Source: Stropharia rugosoannulata (Eukaryota; Basidiomycota; Agaricomycetes; Agaricales; Strophariaceae). From it: a DNA stretch of 64,000 nt. The DNA is taken from NCBI GenBank assembly GCA_028532985.1, contig JANCIK010000011.1:1178001-1242000 (forward strand), given 5' to 3'. A model generated the notes under the pieces. The model ran no database searches, had not been told where the DNA came from, and saw only the letters and a program-made list of their open reading frames with translations. Positions 24,557-35,800 of this stretch are shown in pieces. Each line of letters starts with the position of its first letter. Position 1 is the first letter of the stretch. A program made the translations under genes and the position numbers.

Positions 24557-25015
24557 CGTACCAGGCATCGCTCGCCGTCGGCTTTCGTGCATCCCTCGCG
24601 GGCGGGCTACGTGGGCTACGTGGCATTAGCATGATCGTTATGTTGACTTGGTGGGTAGGGAGTACAATGCAGGGTACGTACCAGGTATGATTAAGGGACG
24701 TATAAGTAAGTACATACCGTACTGGCATGGTTAAGGGACGAAGGTAAGGGACGTGTAACAAGGTAAGGTCAGGTAAAGGTCAGGTATCAGAGCTCGTTAC
24801 TTACCCAATCAGGAAACGGCGCGGCGGGGGGATAAGACAAGCTTAGTCCAAGGCCTAAGGGACGTCGAAAGAGCTTGGTAAATGGGTACATAGTCTAAGG
24901 CGGGTGGGCGGTGGATAGCTTAAATGTTAGATTAGAGCGTTCCCGCGTCTCTGATCCCAGTCGCTCGTAGAGTTGAAGTTGAAAGTCTACGGCCCTGTTT
25001 ACTCTATTATATGTC

Positions 25016-25156
25016 GCCACGCGAAACGACGAGACGAGACGAAACGCTACGATGCGCCACGCGCTACGGTCGCCACGCAAAACGACCAGACGAAACGACA
25101 AAACGAGACGACGAAACGACGAAACGAAACGACGCCCCATGCGCCACGCGAAACGA
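25016..25156 (+). repeat. (ACGA)-based degenerate satellite
   Basis: Runs of gaaacgacgagacgagacga, aaacgaccagacgaaacga and acgaaacgacgaaacgaaac alternate with two copies of 'gatgcgccacgcg' or 'catgcgccacgcg'. This is a compound simple repeat with a higher-order period. Confidence 0.75.
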
Positions 25157-25371
25157 GCTCTGATGTTACTCACTCTTATGTTATAACATCCCGCTATATA
25201 GTATACAACAGGACGTGCCGCCCCCGGCCGCGGCCGCGGGAAGGGCAGGTTGCGAAAGGGCCGGCGGATGTAGGGCAGTGCAGCGCTCGAACGCAGGACA
25301 GGACAGAGAGGGCGCACCACGGCCCGTTTAACGTTACGCGTTACGCGTTAGACATAAGGCAGCGGCGGCAC

Positions 25372-25465
25372 GTTGGGTGGTGGATGGTGGGAGGTTGGAG
25401 GCTGGAGGTGGGAGGTGGAATGTGGAAGGTGGACGGTGGAATGTGGGAGGGCCGGAGGTGGACGT
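25372..25465 (+). repeat. Purine-rich GGAGGTGG-type minisatellite
   Basis: Repeated ggtgggaggt, ggaggctggag and ggtggaatgtgg units form a strongly G-biased top strand with many GG/GGG runs, so G-quadruplex formation is possible. A second, shorter purine tract, gggaagtgggaagtgggaaa, lies at 25735-25760. Confidence 0.75.
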
Positions 25466-26876
25466 GCAGGGCGGGATACCTTACTTAATACTTGGTCGAG
25501 ATGGGGGTAATGAGGACTGCTCGGCTCCGACTCCCGCCGCACGTTCAGGGATGGGGAGGGAGGGAGGGAGACGGGCCGCGGCATTACGAAAGGGGTAGGA
25601 TACGAAGGGGAAAGGATACGAAAGGGATGGGAGGGGCGACACCGGGAATGTCACGGCGTAGACAGTGGCGAGAACGCGGGTCGGCAGGTCGGCGGGTGGA
25701 TGGACGGGTGGATGGGCGGGGTGTATGGAAATTGGGAAGTGGGAAGTGGGAAATGGGAAGCAGAGAACTGACAGTAACCACGCAGAGAGCACAGAACACA
25801 AAATGCACAAGCGCAGGCACACGCGCAGGTGCAGGCGCAGAAGCCTCTATAATCCACTTTGATTACTAAAGTCTACAGTCTACAGAAGATGTCATCGCAC
25901 AAATTCAAGATAGTAGTAGAGTACATACCATCATACAAGTCCGCACATCGCACGTCGCACGGCGCACATCCTTTAATCCATCTCGCACGCCTACACGCGC
26001 CCACAGATTTAAACCTATATTAGTGACGAGACTCGAAAGGACGGTACCCATCCCGATTCCCCACGCCGCTCCACAGCCTGCCCGACCGCCAGGCTAGCTG
26101 GCTGGCTGGCGGAAGAGAGAGATCTGCATACATACTTAGATTCAATAAGTATGAAGATGAATGTGACTCTGTTAAACGGTCGTGCCCTTCCTGTAAAATA
26201 AGGTAAGTAAGTATAGAGTACGGTGCAGTGGCACTCCACGGTACCACCACTGCTCCAGATTCCCATTCCATATTACTTACCCCGTGGGGTGGGTGCCTGG
26301 AGCCAAGGCCCCCTCCTGCGGCGGCAGTCCAGGACCACGACAGACTTCGATTTCGATAGACAACGGGTATGTATCCACAGTGGCACCTGGTGCGCATGAT
26401 ATGCTATTAGCTAGCCAGCCTAGCTAATACTATTAATTATATATAGGTACGCCTCCGCACCACGATACTAGCAGATGATCGACGCATACGTATCCGTATC
26501 CGTGTCTATATCTGCACGCATTCACATGATATACCTGTATAATAGAGTATAATGTACCCCTCCAACTCCCCCCACCCAACTTGCGCTCCATCCACGCGCC
26601 ACGCCGCGGCCCACGGCTGCGCTCCTCGCTGACGCCAGTGCGGTGCCTTTTCATTGTATGTATACCGGCATTTCCCCGCGTCGTCCCAAGCCCCAGCCCC
26701 AACACCAACACCAACACCAACACCACAGGTACGTATGACCCAGTAATAATACTGCCGCTGGACAGTTTATCCGCGCTTGGGGTGTAGACTCCGAGCCCCT
26801 TGGTCAGAAGGAGGCCATAGGGAAGAAGCAATTCAAACCATCGGCCCCTGTGAGCCTGAGAAATTCAACGGCGTCT

Positions 26877-26949
26877 ACACACCACACCACACCACACCAC
26901 ACAGGTGCGAGTGAAGTCCGAACTGGTGTGGTGTGGGTGTGGTGGTGTC
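26877..26949. repeat. (CACAC)n / (GTGTG)n inverted-repeat hairpin
   Basis: The left tract acaccacaccacaccacacc is followed about 20 bp later by ggtgtggtgtgggtgtggtg on the same strand. The two can pair into a stem of roughly 20-25 bp with small mismatches. Confidence 0.8.
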
Positions 26950-27790
26950 GTTGAAGCTAAGCTATTAATAGACGTCTAATTAGCAGAGCTATTTATAGAG
27001 TAGTAATACTAGGACCGCTGCTATAGTATACGCTCGAGTAGTGGTCCGTGGAAAGTTGTTTGAGGGCCAAGAACGGTGCGGCACGGACACAGGCACGGGC
27101 ACGAGCACGGGTATGATAGGTCGCAGAGCGGTTTTGCTTTTAAGTTCTGCTCTGCTCTGCTCTGCGCCAGTGTACTGATTTGGTGGGTGACGGGTTATGC
27201 AATGCACTCATCTAATTCGGACGGTGGGTAGTGTGCACTGTGCACTGTGCTGTGGATAGTTCTAATTCGAACACTGTGCAGTGGAAAGTGGACGCTGTGC
27301 GATGTGCTCTGTGAGTCTGGAGCTCGAGTAGCGTTAACTAAATTTATAACAGCAGGTACTAGGTAGGTGCTAAGTTGACTCAGCAGCGCAAATGCCTCGC
27401 CGACTCCTCCACTCCACACCGCGGTGCGCTGGGCGTGGTAATTAAAGAATGAGACGGCCGTGACATCGCCAGACATGGAGATGTATGAGTCAGTGAGATA
27501 CCAGTTATAAATGTAGGACAACGACGGCGGAGGTGGTGGGCTTGGACAAAGCTCCCCCCAGACTGTGGCCAGTAAGCACGGAGCGTAGATCTCCGAAAGT
27601 GGATACTGGTATAGGTAAATAATGCGCAGATCGCCCAAAGCGGAAGAGCAGATGGATTTGAACTCATCTGCTGCCGAATGGGGTCTGCTACCCCCGAGCA
27701 GACCAGTGCGAAATGAGCGCGAGCAGTGGGCGGCCGACTTGGGAGCTCTGGCGGGCGAAGAAGGACCGAATACTGGAATTTGTTAATGAT

Positions 27791-27890
27791 TTCAAGGAAG
27801 ACAGGATACTGTAGATGAAGACAGGACGTTTTAAATGACGACAGAACCTTGTAAATGACGATAGAACCTTGTAAATGAAGGCAGAATACC
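27791..27890 (+). repeat. 20-bp minisatellite, five units in exact register
   Basis: Five consecutive 20-bp units begin at 27791, 27811, 27831, 27851 and 27871. The core is gtaaatgacgacagaacctt. Unit 1 is the most diverged; units 3 and 4 differ at two positions. Confidence 0.9.
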
Positions 27891-30800
27891 GAATAGTGGG
27901 TGAGAATGGGCGAGTGACTCGGACCAGAAACCAGGAATAGAACAGGAAGGGCAATTGGCCAGGCCGCCTACGCACCGACTGTACCAAGGTACAGCTCGGT
28001 ATTAACTGGACCCTCCAATTGGCGCGGCGTGGACAGGCCAATGCGTGCCGGTACTGCACATCAGCCTCGCTGTACCGCCGTGTACGACACCGGCACGGTA
28101 CGACAGCTTTACTGTATGACACCAGCGTTGTACGACAACAGCATCGTACGACACACGACCAAGCCGGCGACTGCGTGCATTATGACATTGATATGTAGAT
28201 TACGAGTCCTATTTATAGGAATCGTTCTTTTAAACCACCCTTTCCCCGTGTGAAAAAATAGTAATACCGCGCGAATTTCCCTTTTTGTCCATACCTGCTC
28301 GTGACGCATGACGGTTGGTGACGTTGAACGTTGAACGTTGACCTCTCGTGGCATAAATTTATATCAATCTTTGTCAACGTTCTGCAGGCAACAAACTGCC
28401 AAAGCTCAGACAACGGTGGCTTGTGCCGCACCTAGTTCTTCCAATGTTCTGCACATGTCTTTGCTACTGTTGTCGTCAACTTGAAGTTGTCGCCAAGTTG
28501 TGGCCCTATTTTGGTTCACCTTTGTTCGCGCATTTCTTTTGCTCCCAGGTGTCTTCCCGCGTCACATTGAAAGAAAGATGGACTCGTATTGCCGTGCGAA
28601 GCATCGGCCTGTAATTGCAAGTAGAATGTAATGTCGTGTACTACGCCCACTCCACCCCCGCTCCGCCGGTACACATAGAAGCACAGGCCCGCGGCAGAGC
28701 AGAAATACCGCGTCGTAAGTGGCAGGAAGGCAGAGGTGACGAGACGGCGACGAGGGCCGTACGTGTATGTATGTAAAGGCGGCGGGCGGGCTGCAGAGGG
28801 TACCGTAGCAGTGCACTGATAAGATATTTTAGGATTACATGATCTATTCAATTCTGCGTCTAATTCAGTCTCGCTCGTACATACTGACATGGCTGTAAAT
28901 ACTTGCACGTACATACATACTTCCGTCGACTACCCCGTCGACGGTCTCCGAGGAGCTGCTGCGCTCATAGTGTTTAATAAGTATGGATAGACCAAGGATA
29001 GACGCATGTCATGCGCAGAGTGCCTTGATGGGCGACGGCGACGGATGAGAGCCTGGGTTAGAGACCAAAAAAGCGGGAAAGCATTGGAGACAGAGCCCCG
29101 GATGACAGAGTCATTGCGGACGCGGGGAAACTATACAAAGACACGACGGGGAAGCCGATCACTCACACGGGGAGACCCATAGTACATACAAGGACACGGC
29201 GACATCATCGTGGCATAGACTGCATCGGCCAAGCTATAGGCTATAGGCTATAGCCTGCGTGCGACCTGCTCCCCGCCGCGCCTGTCATAGCACGCAGGTC
29301 TGCTGCTCACGCCCAAATGAAACCTGGGGCTATAAACAGCGCTGCAGAAGCCCTCTTGCATGCGCTGGTGATCGTTGAGACGTTGCAAGGTGGGGCGGCG
29401 CGCCGTTGCCCTGGGGCTCGTCGCCAGTGCGGCCAGCGGCCAGAGACGACTCGGGCACAAGCCCCGTGGGAAGGCGATGCCGACGTACCGGAAGGTGGTT
29501 GTCCGTCCTATGTACTCAATCTTTTTGGGCTGAGGCTCTGTGGTTTTGAATTACGGCTATGGTGTAAGGCATGCATGCACATACGTACATAATGAGCGCA
29601 AGTGCGCGTAGACGGAAGAAAGAGCGGGAGTAAAATAAGTAAGTATTTAAATATGCGCAGACAGAGCATGGGATAGAAGGCAAATTACGACAGAAGAGAA
29701 CTCGAGAAGACACGGGGACTCTGAAGATGTTAAGATCAAGGTTTGACATTTCTATGTCGGGACATCAAAGTTCTGTAATTAATGGGTACTCTTATTTGAA
29801 GCGTCGTGAAGTGACTTTGTGTCTGTTCGTTGGAAACTGGGGCCTCTCTTGAATTAGCTTTCCAAGTCGCCCATATCGAGAATTAGTATTGACAAAGTTT
29901 GTGCTGCCGTTGATCAAAAGCGCGGCGACTGGCACGTCAGCTAAACGCATATTAACATACTTACCTCTGGCAATTCCTTAAACGACATGGTGCGCATGCC
30001 CAGAGTGCTGGCAACCTCTATTTTGTTCTCTGAATTCTATTTTACACGAGATGTGGCACGTTCAGCTTCAGTACGAATTTGTGACCGTCTCGCTTCCACT
30101 CCACTGACTCTCTCGCAGATCGCGCAAGCAATAGCGGATCAAAACTGAACGAAGCCCAGCTTCCGACTGAGAGGCGCAAGGATCTGCGCTTTGTGCCGTC
30201 AGCCGCATCATACATTGCACAACGGATGATACGTTTCGTGCGTCCAGAAACAAGAAGTATGTAACAGTTCCAGCTATCTTTGGAAAACCGTGTAATCATA
30301 GAACGCGAGATATGTATAGAATATAGAATATAGCAGTCCGGTGGCTTTACCAGGTCCAGGTCCAGTGCTCACGCGCACGGGTCGCTCGCAGCGCCTGCCA
30401 GGAAGAGCGTGCCGATCAGGGGACAACCTATTTAGTATTTGGCACCCTGCTTCTGTATCATCGATCTGAGCAGCATGGCCCATTCGTGTTCTGAATGTAA
30501 TATATGCATACGTCTGCGAAGACTCAGAAGAGAGCGCATGACTTCCGATCGTAGTGTAATTGAAACGCTCGGACGCGCTTGGGAATGCGAAGCCCTAGTG
30601 GGGGTGGACAGCGCTATTTATTAAATTGTGTGGGGAAGTGCCTACATAGTCCAGGTCTCGTAAATGGTCCCGCAGGGGGAATAGGTATGGGTCGGGTGAC
30701 CTTGAATTTGGTATGTTCTGCTGCGTAGAAGCTAATTAGATCGCGGTCGTTAGAATTGGTGGGAGGCTATCGGATGCGGATGAGACACACGGGAGAAGTG

Positions 30801-32542
30801 TTTTTGTGAGAGTTGGGACTTGGTCTACGCGCGAGTGCGCATCACGCATGGCGCGGGGGTAATAATCTGAGCGCTTAATTAGCCGAATCGCTTGCTGTTC
30901 CGAGTCGGCGCTCGAGCGACGCGCGTCTGCGCAGAGTGTAAGCGGATGACCTCTGCCCTTTCACAGTACCAACGTCGTCTTTTACAAGTATGCGAGAATT
31001 TGACACAGAAACAGTAAATCCACGGTAGACTACCAGTCGCTATACGCAAATAACTTGTTGAACAAGCATCTTCCAAACAAATAATGCCCCGTCCCCCGTT
31101 CTGACCCGTTAGTAAATCCTTGAATAGCCTGTGTGTTTCCGCGTAGCTACTACTCCCACATCCTGTTCGTTTGTCCTGTAGTCGAGTGTGCATCTTTGTC
31201 TCACGTATTTATCATTGAATATTATATATGTAAAGGTTTATAAATACGCACCGCTACAAACTCAAAAAAAAAAAAAAAAAAAAAATTCGTGCAAAGCGAC
31301 ATACCAACAAGAGCAATCGCCAACCCGCCGGGGCGTCATCTTTGCCGGTCGTATACGCACAATACGCCACCCCCGCCGTGCGCACAAGACGGTGCCTGCT
31401 GGATAACTGTATCACTGAGATTGAATATCTAGTACCCCGCAGTGCCTACCCCGCGCCTTTTCTGTGACCCGCCTCAGTCCCAGGCTTTCAGAGTTCTACT
31501 TAGTCTCCCCATGGGGTGTCCCCACACCCACGCCGCCGCCCAATTGAATATCCCGCCCGACCGCCCACCCGTGCCGACCCCCGCACCACGCGACAAGGGT
31601 CGACGCGCACCTGCCAGATCCAAAATCCGGGAATCTGGCCATGCGACGGCGCTCTTGCTCGTAAAGTAAGTATGTATTCAAGTACGTTACCTAAAGAAAT
31701 GCTCAGGCTCATCGTTTACTCAAACACACTTAACTTACTGAATTTAAAGACGACCAATTGACGTCGCTGATCAACTAATGAGCTTAAACGATCTTCAGCT
31801 TAAGAGTTCAACCAATCATCCTGTATGGGGGCGGCGGCGCCACCGGCCCACCCCCTCCCGCCTGCCATGCTCGCCCGCGCCCACGCTCGGTGACACTGAC
31901 AAGTGTGTGCAACTTGCGTACCTCTAGGTAGGTATTGGTTAGCTTTGCGAATACGCCCATCTTGTTGGCCCTGGGCGCTCTGGCAACAGGAAGCGGAGCG
32001 GTGGGCCGGGGCGCGAGCGCGAGATATAGCTTTAGTTTAGTTGAGCACATAACCTGAGCCTTGAGGTATATGTATACCCATTAACATTGACAGTTGCAGT
32101 TTCTGAGTGACTTACATTCCAATAATTCCAGGTGCCCGGGGCGCGGTGCGCCCGAGCGTTTACTCCACATTTCCACGGACCACGACGCTGCGCACTCTGG
32201 CTCGCTCCTATCATGTCGCGGCAGACCTACGGACGTCAAGATAACGGTAGCCTGGAGGATTGCGTAGGCTCTAATATTTACCCAGCCAACCACAGCGCTC
32301 TACACAACCACGAATAAAATCTGCCCAAACGCAGCTAAGTGAGTACATAAGCGCCAGATACGCGCGCTAGTCATCATACCGTCACGTCAGCATCAACTAC
32401 GGCTACACCCCACTACGTAGGGAATAAAATGGGAATGTAGCGAATGTGCCTGTATAAGTACACATACATATTGCCAGCGAGCCACCCCGAGCCCGCCCGA
32501 CAGCAAAAACCTCAAGTCATCACTCATCCATACGCACGCACC
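27891..32542. other. Gene-poor region
   Basis: Contains degenerate gtacgacac repeats at 28081-28155, a triple cgttgaa repeat at 28322-28340 and scattered microsatellites. Open frames are short and frame-shifting on both strands. No gene is supported, and no tRNA or 5S rRNA pattern was recognised by eye. Confidence 0.45.
31264..31285 (+). repeat. (A)22 homopolymer
   Basis: Twenty-two consecutive A residues. It could be a microsatellite or the 3' tail of an old retroposed sequence; no target duplication was identified. Confidence 0.9.
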
Positions 32543-32829
32543 ATGACTACCGCGTACCCACAGGTATCTTCGCTCATGCCGCGCCGGCTACTCTTACTTC
32601 CCATGACAATATACACACCGCGACATTGCAGCATGAAATCGGGAGCCGGCACCGAACCCGCCTTCCCGCCATCAAAGCGCCTTTTCTTGCGCTTTCCCGA
32701 TTCTTCAGGTCTGACCCGGCGGAAGGGAACTCGGAGAATCATGCGCATGCGCCCACGCGTAGAGCCCAGGTGCAGGCGCGAAACTACGACCCTGCACGGA
32801 GTGCGTTGCGGATGTTCGGGGATTCGTAA
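32543..32829 (+). CDS. Hypothetical two-exon 72-aa protein (weak)
   Basis: The start lies in a good context (caccATGa). Exon 1 (32543-32563) encodes MTTAYPQ, ends CAG/gtatct, and joins after cattgcag to exon 2 (32632-32829). Exon 2 encodes a basic stretch including KAPFLALSRFFRSDPAEG and ARNYDPARSALRMFGDS. The canonical splice signals and even phase are suggestive. The product resembles no family I know, and it lies in an otherwise gene-free region. Confidence 0.28.
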
Positions 32830-33314
32830 CGGACTCCGTGGAGGGCAAGTACGACTTTATAGGCTATATGTTTATCAATCTCTCCCTCTCTATGTTTTAC
32901 TATCTGCGCAGTGCTCATGCAGCGTTGCAAGACGCAAGGGCTTGCACAGTTAGGAGGCAGCTTACATTAATAAACTTTTAATGTACGGTGAGTATAATAC
33001 GCGTATTATGTCTGCGGAAAAGACTAAATAACGCCTATAAGGCTAAACACGCGTTGACGAGACGAGCGTAGAAACTTCTATGCGCTTTAGCAGAGTGAAT
33101 CGAGTTGGGACGTGCGAGTTTTTCTGGAGGATGCATTAAAAACCACAAGCGATATCGGGCAAGTCCTCCGCTCCGCTCTTGCTCGTTTAGGTCTTTCCTC
33201 GTTCGGCTTGCGAAGCGCTCAATCAAATTCTCATTCAAGAAGCAAGCGCTTAGAGGCGCTTACTGTTTACATACGTGACGACCTCCCTTAATTCCGTGCA
33301 AAGTCATGCAGAAC
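32830..33314. other. Intergenic, no gene seen
   Basis: No supported feature other than short palindromic 'taatacgcgtatta' near 32995-33009. Confidence 0.4.
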
Positions 33315-33890
33315 TACAGTTGAAATCCTTAAAACCCATAACCGACATAACCCATAACTCCATATAACCCATAGAAAAATCTGTCGACCGAGTTGGTTTG
33401 CGGGGATTTGCGACCCATAACCCATAGGGTTTTTCGGCCAAGTATGGGTTTTGCTGCTAGTAAAATGGGGGCCGACCTGACAAAATTATCGACCCGATGG
33501 ACAGAAACCTTGAGAATTACCAAATACACTCACAATATTTGCCTCCAATGTCTCTTAAGCGTATTGATACCCCTAAAAAAGGTCCCAAACCGTTCTTTCT
33601 TGTCAGAATAATAGAATTAAAACTCCGAATCATTGTCCGACTTGCAGCGGTTGGACAAAGACGTAGTCAATAAATGATCTATCTTCGTTGTGGTATGAAT
33701 ACTAGAGATAATTTTGCATAGTACGATTATGTTATAGGAGCTGGAGGCATTTGGGACGAGATTACTGGAGTTGGCGGACGAAAAATGTTATAATCTATTT
33801 TTATCACACTTCTCGCAACCCATAACCTCTCAAAACCCATAGCCTGGGGTGACTCCCGATGGGTATGGGTTATGAGGATCTCAACTGTAG
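33315..33890. mobile_element. TIR element of 576 bp with ACCCATA repeats (MITE-like)
   Basis: The left end reads ctacagttgaaatccttaaa and the reverse complement of the right end reads ctacagttgagatcctcata. About 26 of the first 30 bases are inverted-repeated. Both ends run into tandem 'aacccata' repeats (33331-33380 and 33818-33872). No transposase frame lies inside, and no target duplication is evident. It is probably a decayed non-autonomous DNA transposon. Confidence 0.65.
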
Positions 33891-35800
33891 CAAGTTATGG
33901 TAATAGTACGCCGAACGGACATACACGGCGCGGGAGTGCGACGGCAGTCAGTATTACTATGTTAGACACTCAACCTCTCAGATAGTACTGATGTGACAGA
34001 TAATCAACGTAATTCTCGAACGACGAATCGTAGCGCGACGCTCGCCCGGTACGAAGTCCGTGCGGCGTTAGTAGCTGCGTCGCCGCAGCGCGTACCCTAC
34101 TCGCGCGCCTCGACCAAGTAGACGAGCTTGGTACGAACGTTCGAACGCACGCCCGAGTAATACAGGGCCCTCATCATTCTTGTCGTCATCTCTCGAACAG
34201 GTACTCAATAGATTGTGCAGATATGAAAAGATAATCTAATAATCAACGCACTAGACCCTCCAGATGGTCTGCGCGCCATTTGCAGGTCCGTCAGCGGGCA
34301 GCCCACTAATGAACATGCAGAATGTCCATGATGATATTGCCATTCTCTTTTCATTAACTCTTTCATTGATGCATTCATCTGCATGAAACGGGGTGCAAAA
34401 TAAATGAAATAATATAGGTAAAGATGATCTCACCGCACCTATCAATGTCGTATTAAGCGTGTATTAAGCATGTATTAGCCTCTCCAAAGATGCCACAGGA
34501 TGCCACAGTGCGTGCAAAATCAGTCATGGTACTGGGTTTGGTATGCGCTTCAAGGTGACGCCCGTGCCGCATGTTCGCTCGTCTTTCGCGCGCCTTCATA
34601 CATACGAGAAATTAATTAACGCCCGTCGGGGAAAGTCGTCCCAGTATGCACGTTGCATATCTATTGTGCTTACTTACATAGGTACATCTTTATTGAGTGC
34701 GTGGGTAAACCGCTGTAAACCGCCAGCAGTATACAGTGCACAATGCGTCATGTACTCCTTCCATATGTTTATTCAACGCGCCTTGTGGCACGATTGAGAT
34801 GGCGATAGCTCAAGATAATCAGCGAGGCAGCGTCTTCTGCACGCCTTGAATCGCGCAGCTTATTCCTATCGATCATGATCGTGCAGCTGGGGCTGGGGAG
34901 AGAGAGTCATGATCATGGCGTGGCTGACACAATTATTTTAAATCTTTGCTATTAGTTCCATGACAGATGCAAATGAGCGCATTACGCCCAAGGAGTCAAT
35001 GACAAAATTGGGCACCTTGCACAGACTGGCCAGGCAACATGCATACGGACTCTATGGTGCCGTGTTTCGTGAGTTTTCGCGCTCGCACGCGTTGCAACTC
35101 AGAGTCTACAGATGACGGCAGTATGCAACAAGCCGGGGCGATAGGGATATCCTTCACGCCGTGCATATCCCCAGCAGCGCTAGTTGATAGTTACGGCCGG
35201 ACAGTGCGATTGGGTAATTTGGGCACAATGGGAAGTGTTACGTGAAGCGCCTTCCAGGCTGTATGATCGGAGTCTCCTTGGGAGACTAGAAATTTCCCTG
35301 GTGCAAGGCAGTGCATCCGTCGCTGAGCTAGCAGCGCGATAAGTATATTCTACTTGCGCGTGTGTGCTCTATCTTTTTCCTTATCATGCCACGCCCCATC
35401 GTTCTCACCGCCCGGTACGGCCACCGCGTCCCAAATTTACACAACAGCATGCGCTTCTTCTCCTACGTATGTGTGCACTTTACAGCGCATCCCAACCAAG
35501 CACAGACAATGCCGGATACGCAAGGGTACCCTCAAACGAGGCGCGGGCTTTTCGAACAAGTACAATCTTCTTTCTTCCACGGCATTCTAGCCACTAGCAG
35601 CATGCCCCCTCTAACTGCACATCCGCCAAACGGACACGCGCGAAAGCCTTCATCTTCATTCATCTCATCTACGCACAGCACATGCGTCAGCGTGTGGCGA
35701 CGCGAGTGAGTACATGTACAATTGAGTGTGTGTACTTGGACGCCTCCCACGGGTATCGCCATAACCCGCGGCCGGGGCAACGGGAGTAAGTGCCTTTCAT
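33891..35800. other. Intergenic 5'-distal to the gene-dense half, no gene supported
   Basis: Mixed sequence with a CG-rich island at about 34020-34160. An open stretch on the plus strand at 35362-35709 includes MPRPIVLTARYGHRVPNL, but neighbouring frames are also open and no family is recognised, so it is not called. Confidence 0.4.

Larger units (their letters stand above)
24557..27790. other. Gene-poor region rich in simple repeats
   Basis: Contains gtacgtacc and aagggacg repeats at 24640-24780, an (AAACGACG)-like tract at 25016-25156, the purine minisatellite and the CACAC hairpin listed separately, and CCAACA repeats at 26697-26728. No gene is supported. Confidence 0.45.

Noticed and set aside
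27620..27700. A tRNA-like stretch (agttcaaatcc on the minus strand)
   Set aside because: The T-stem does not pair and no acceptor or anticodon stems can be drawn.
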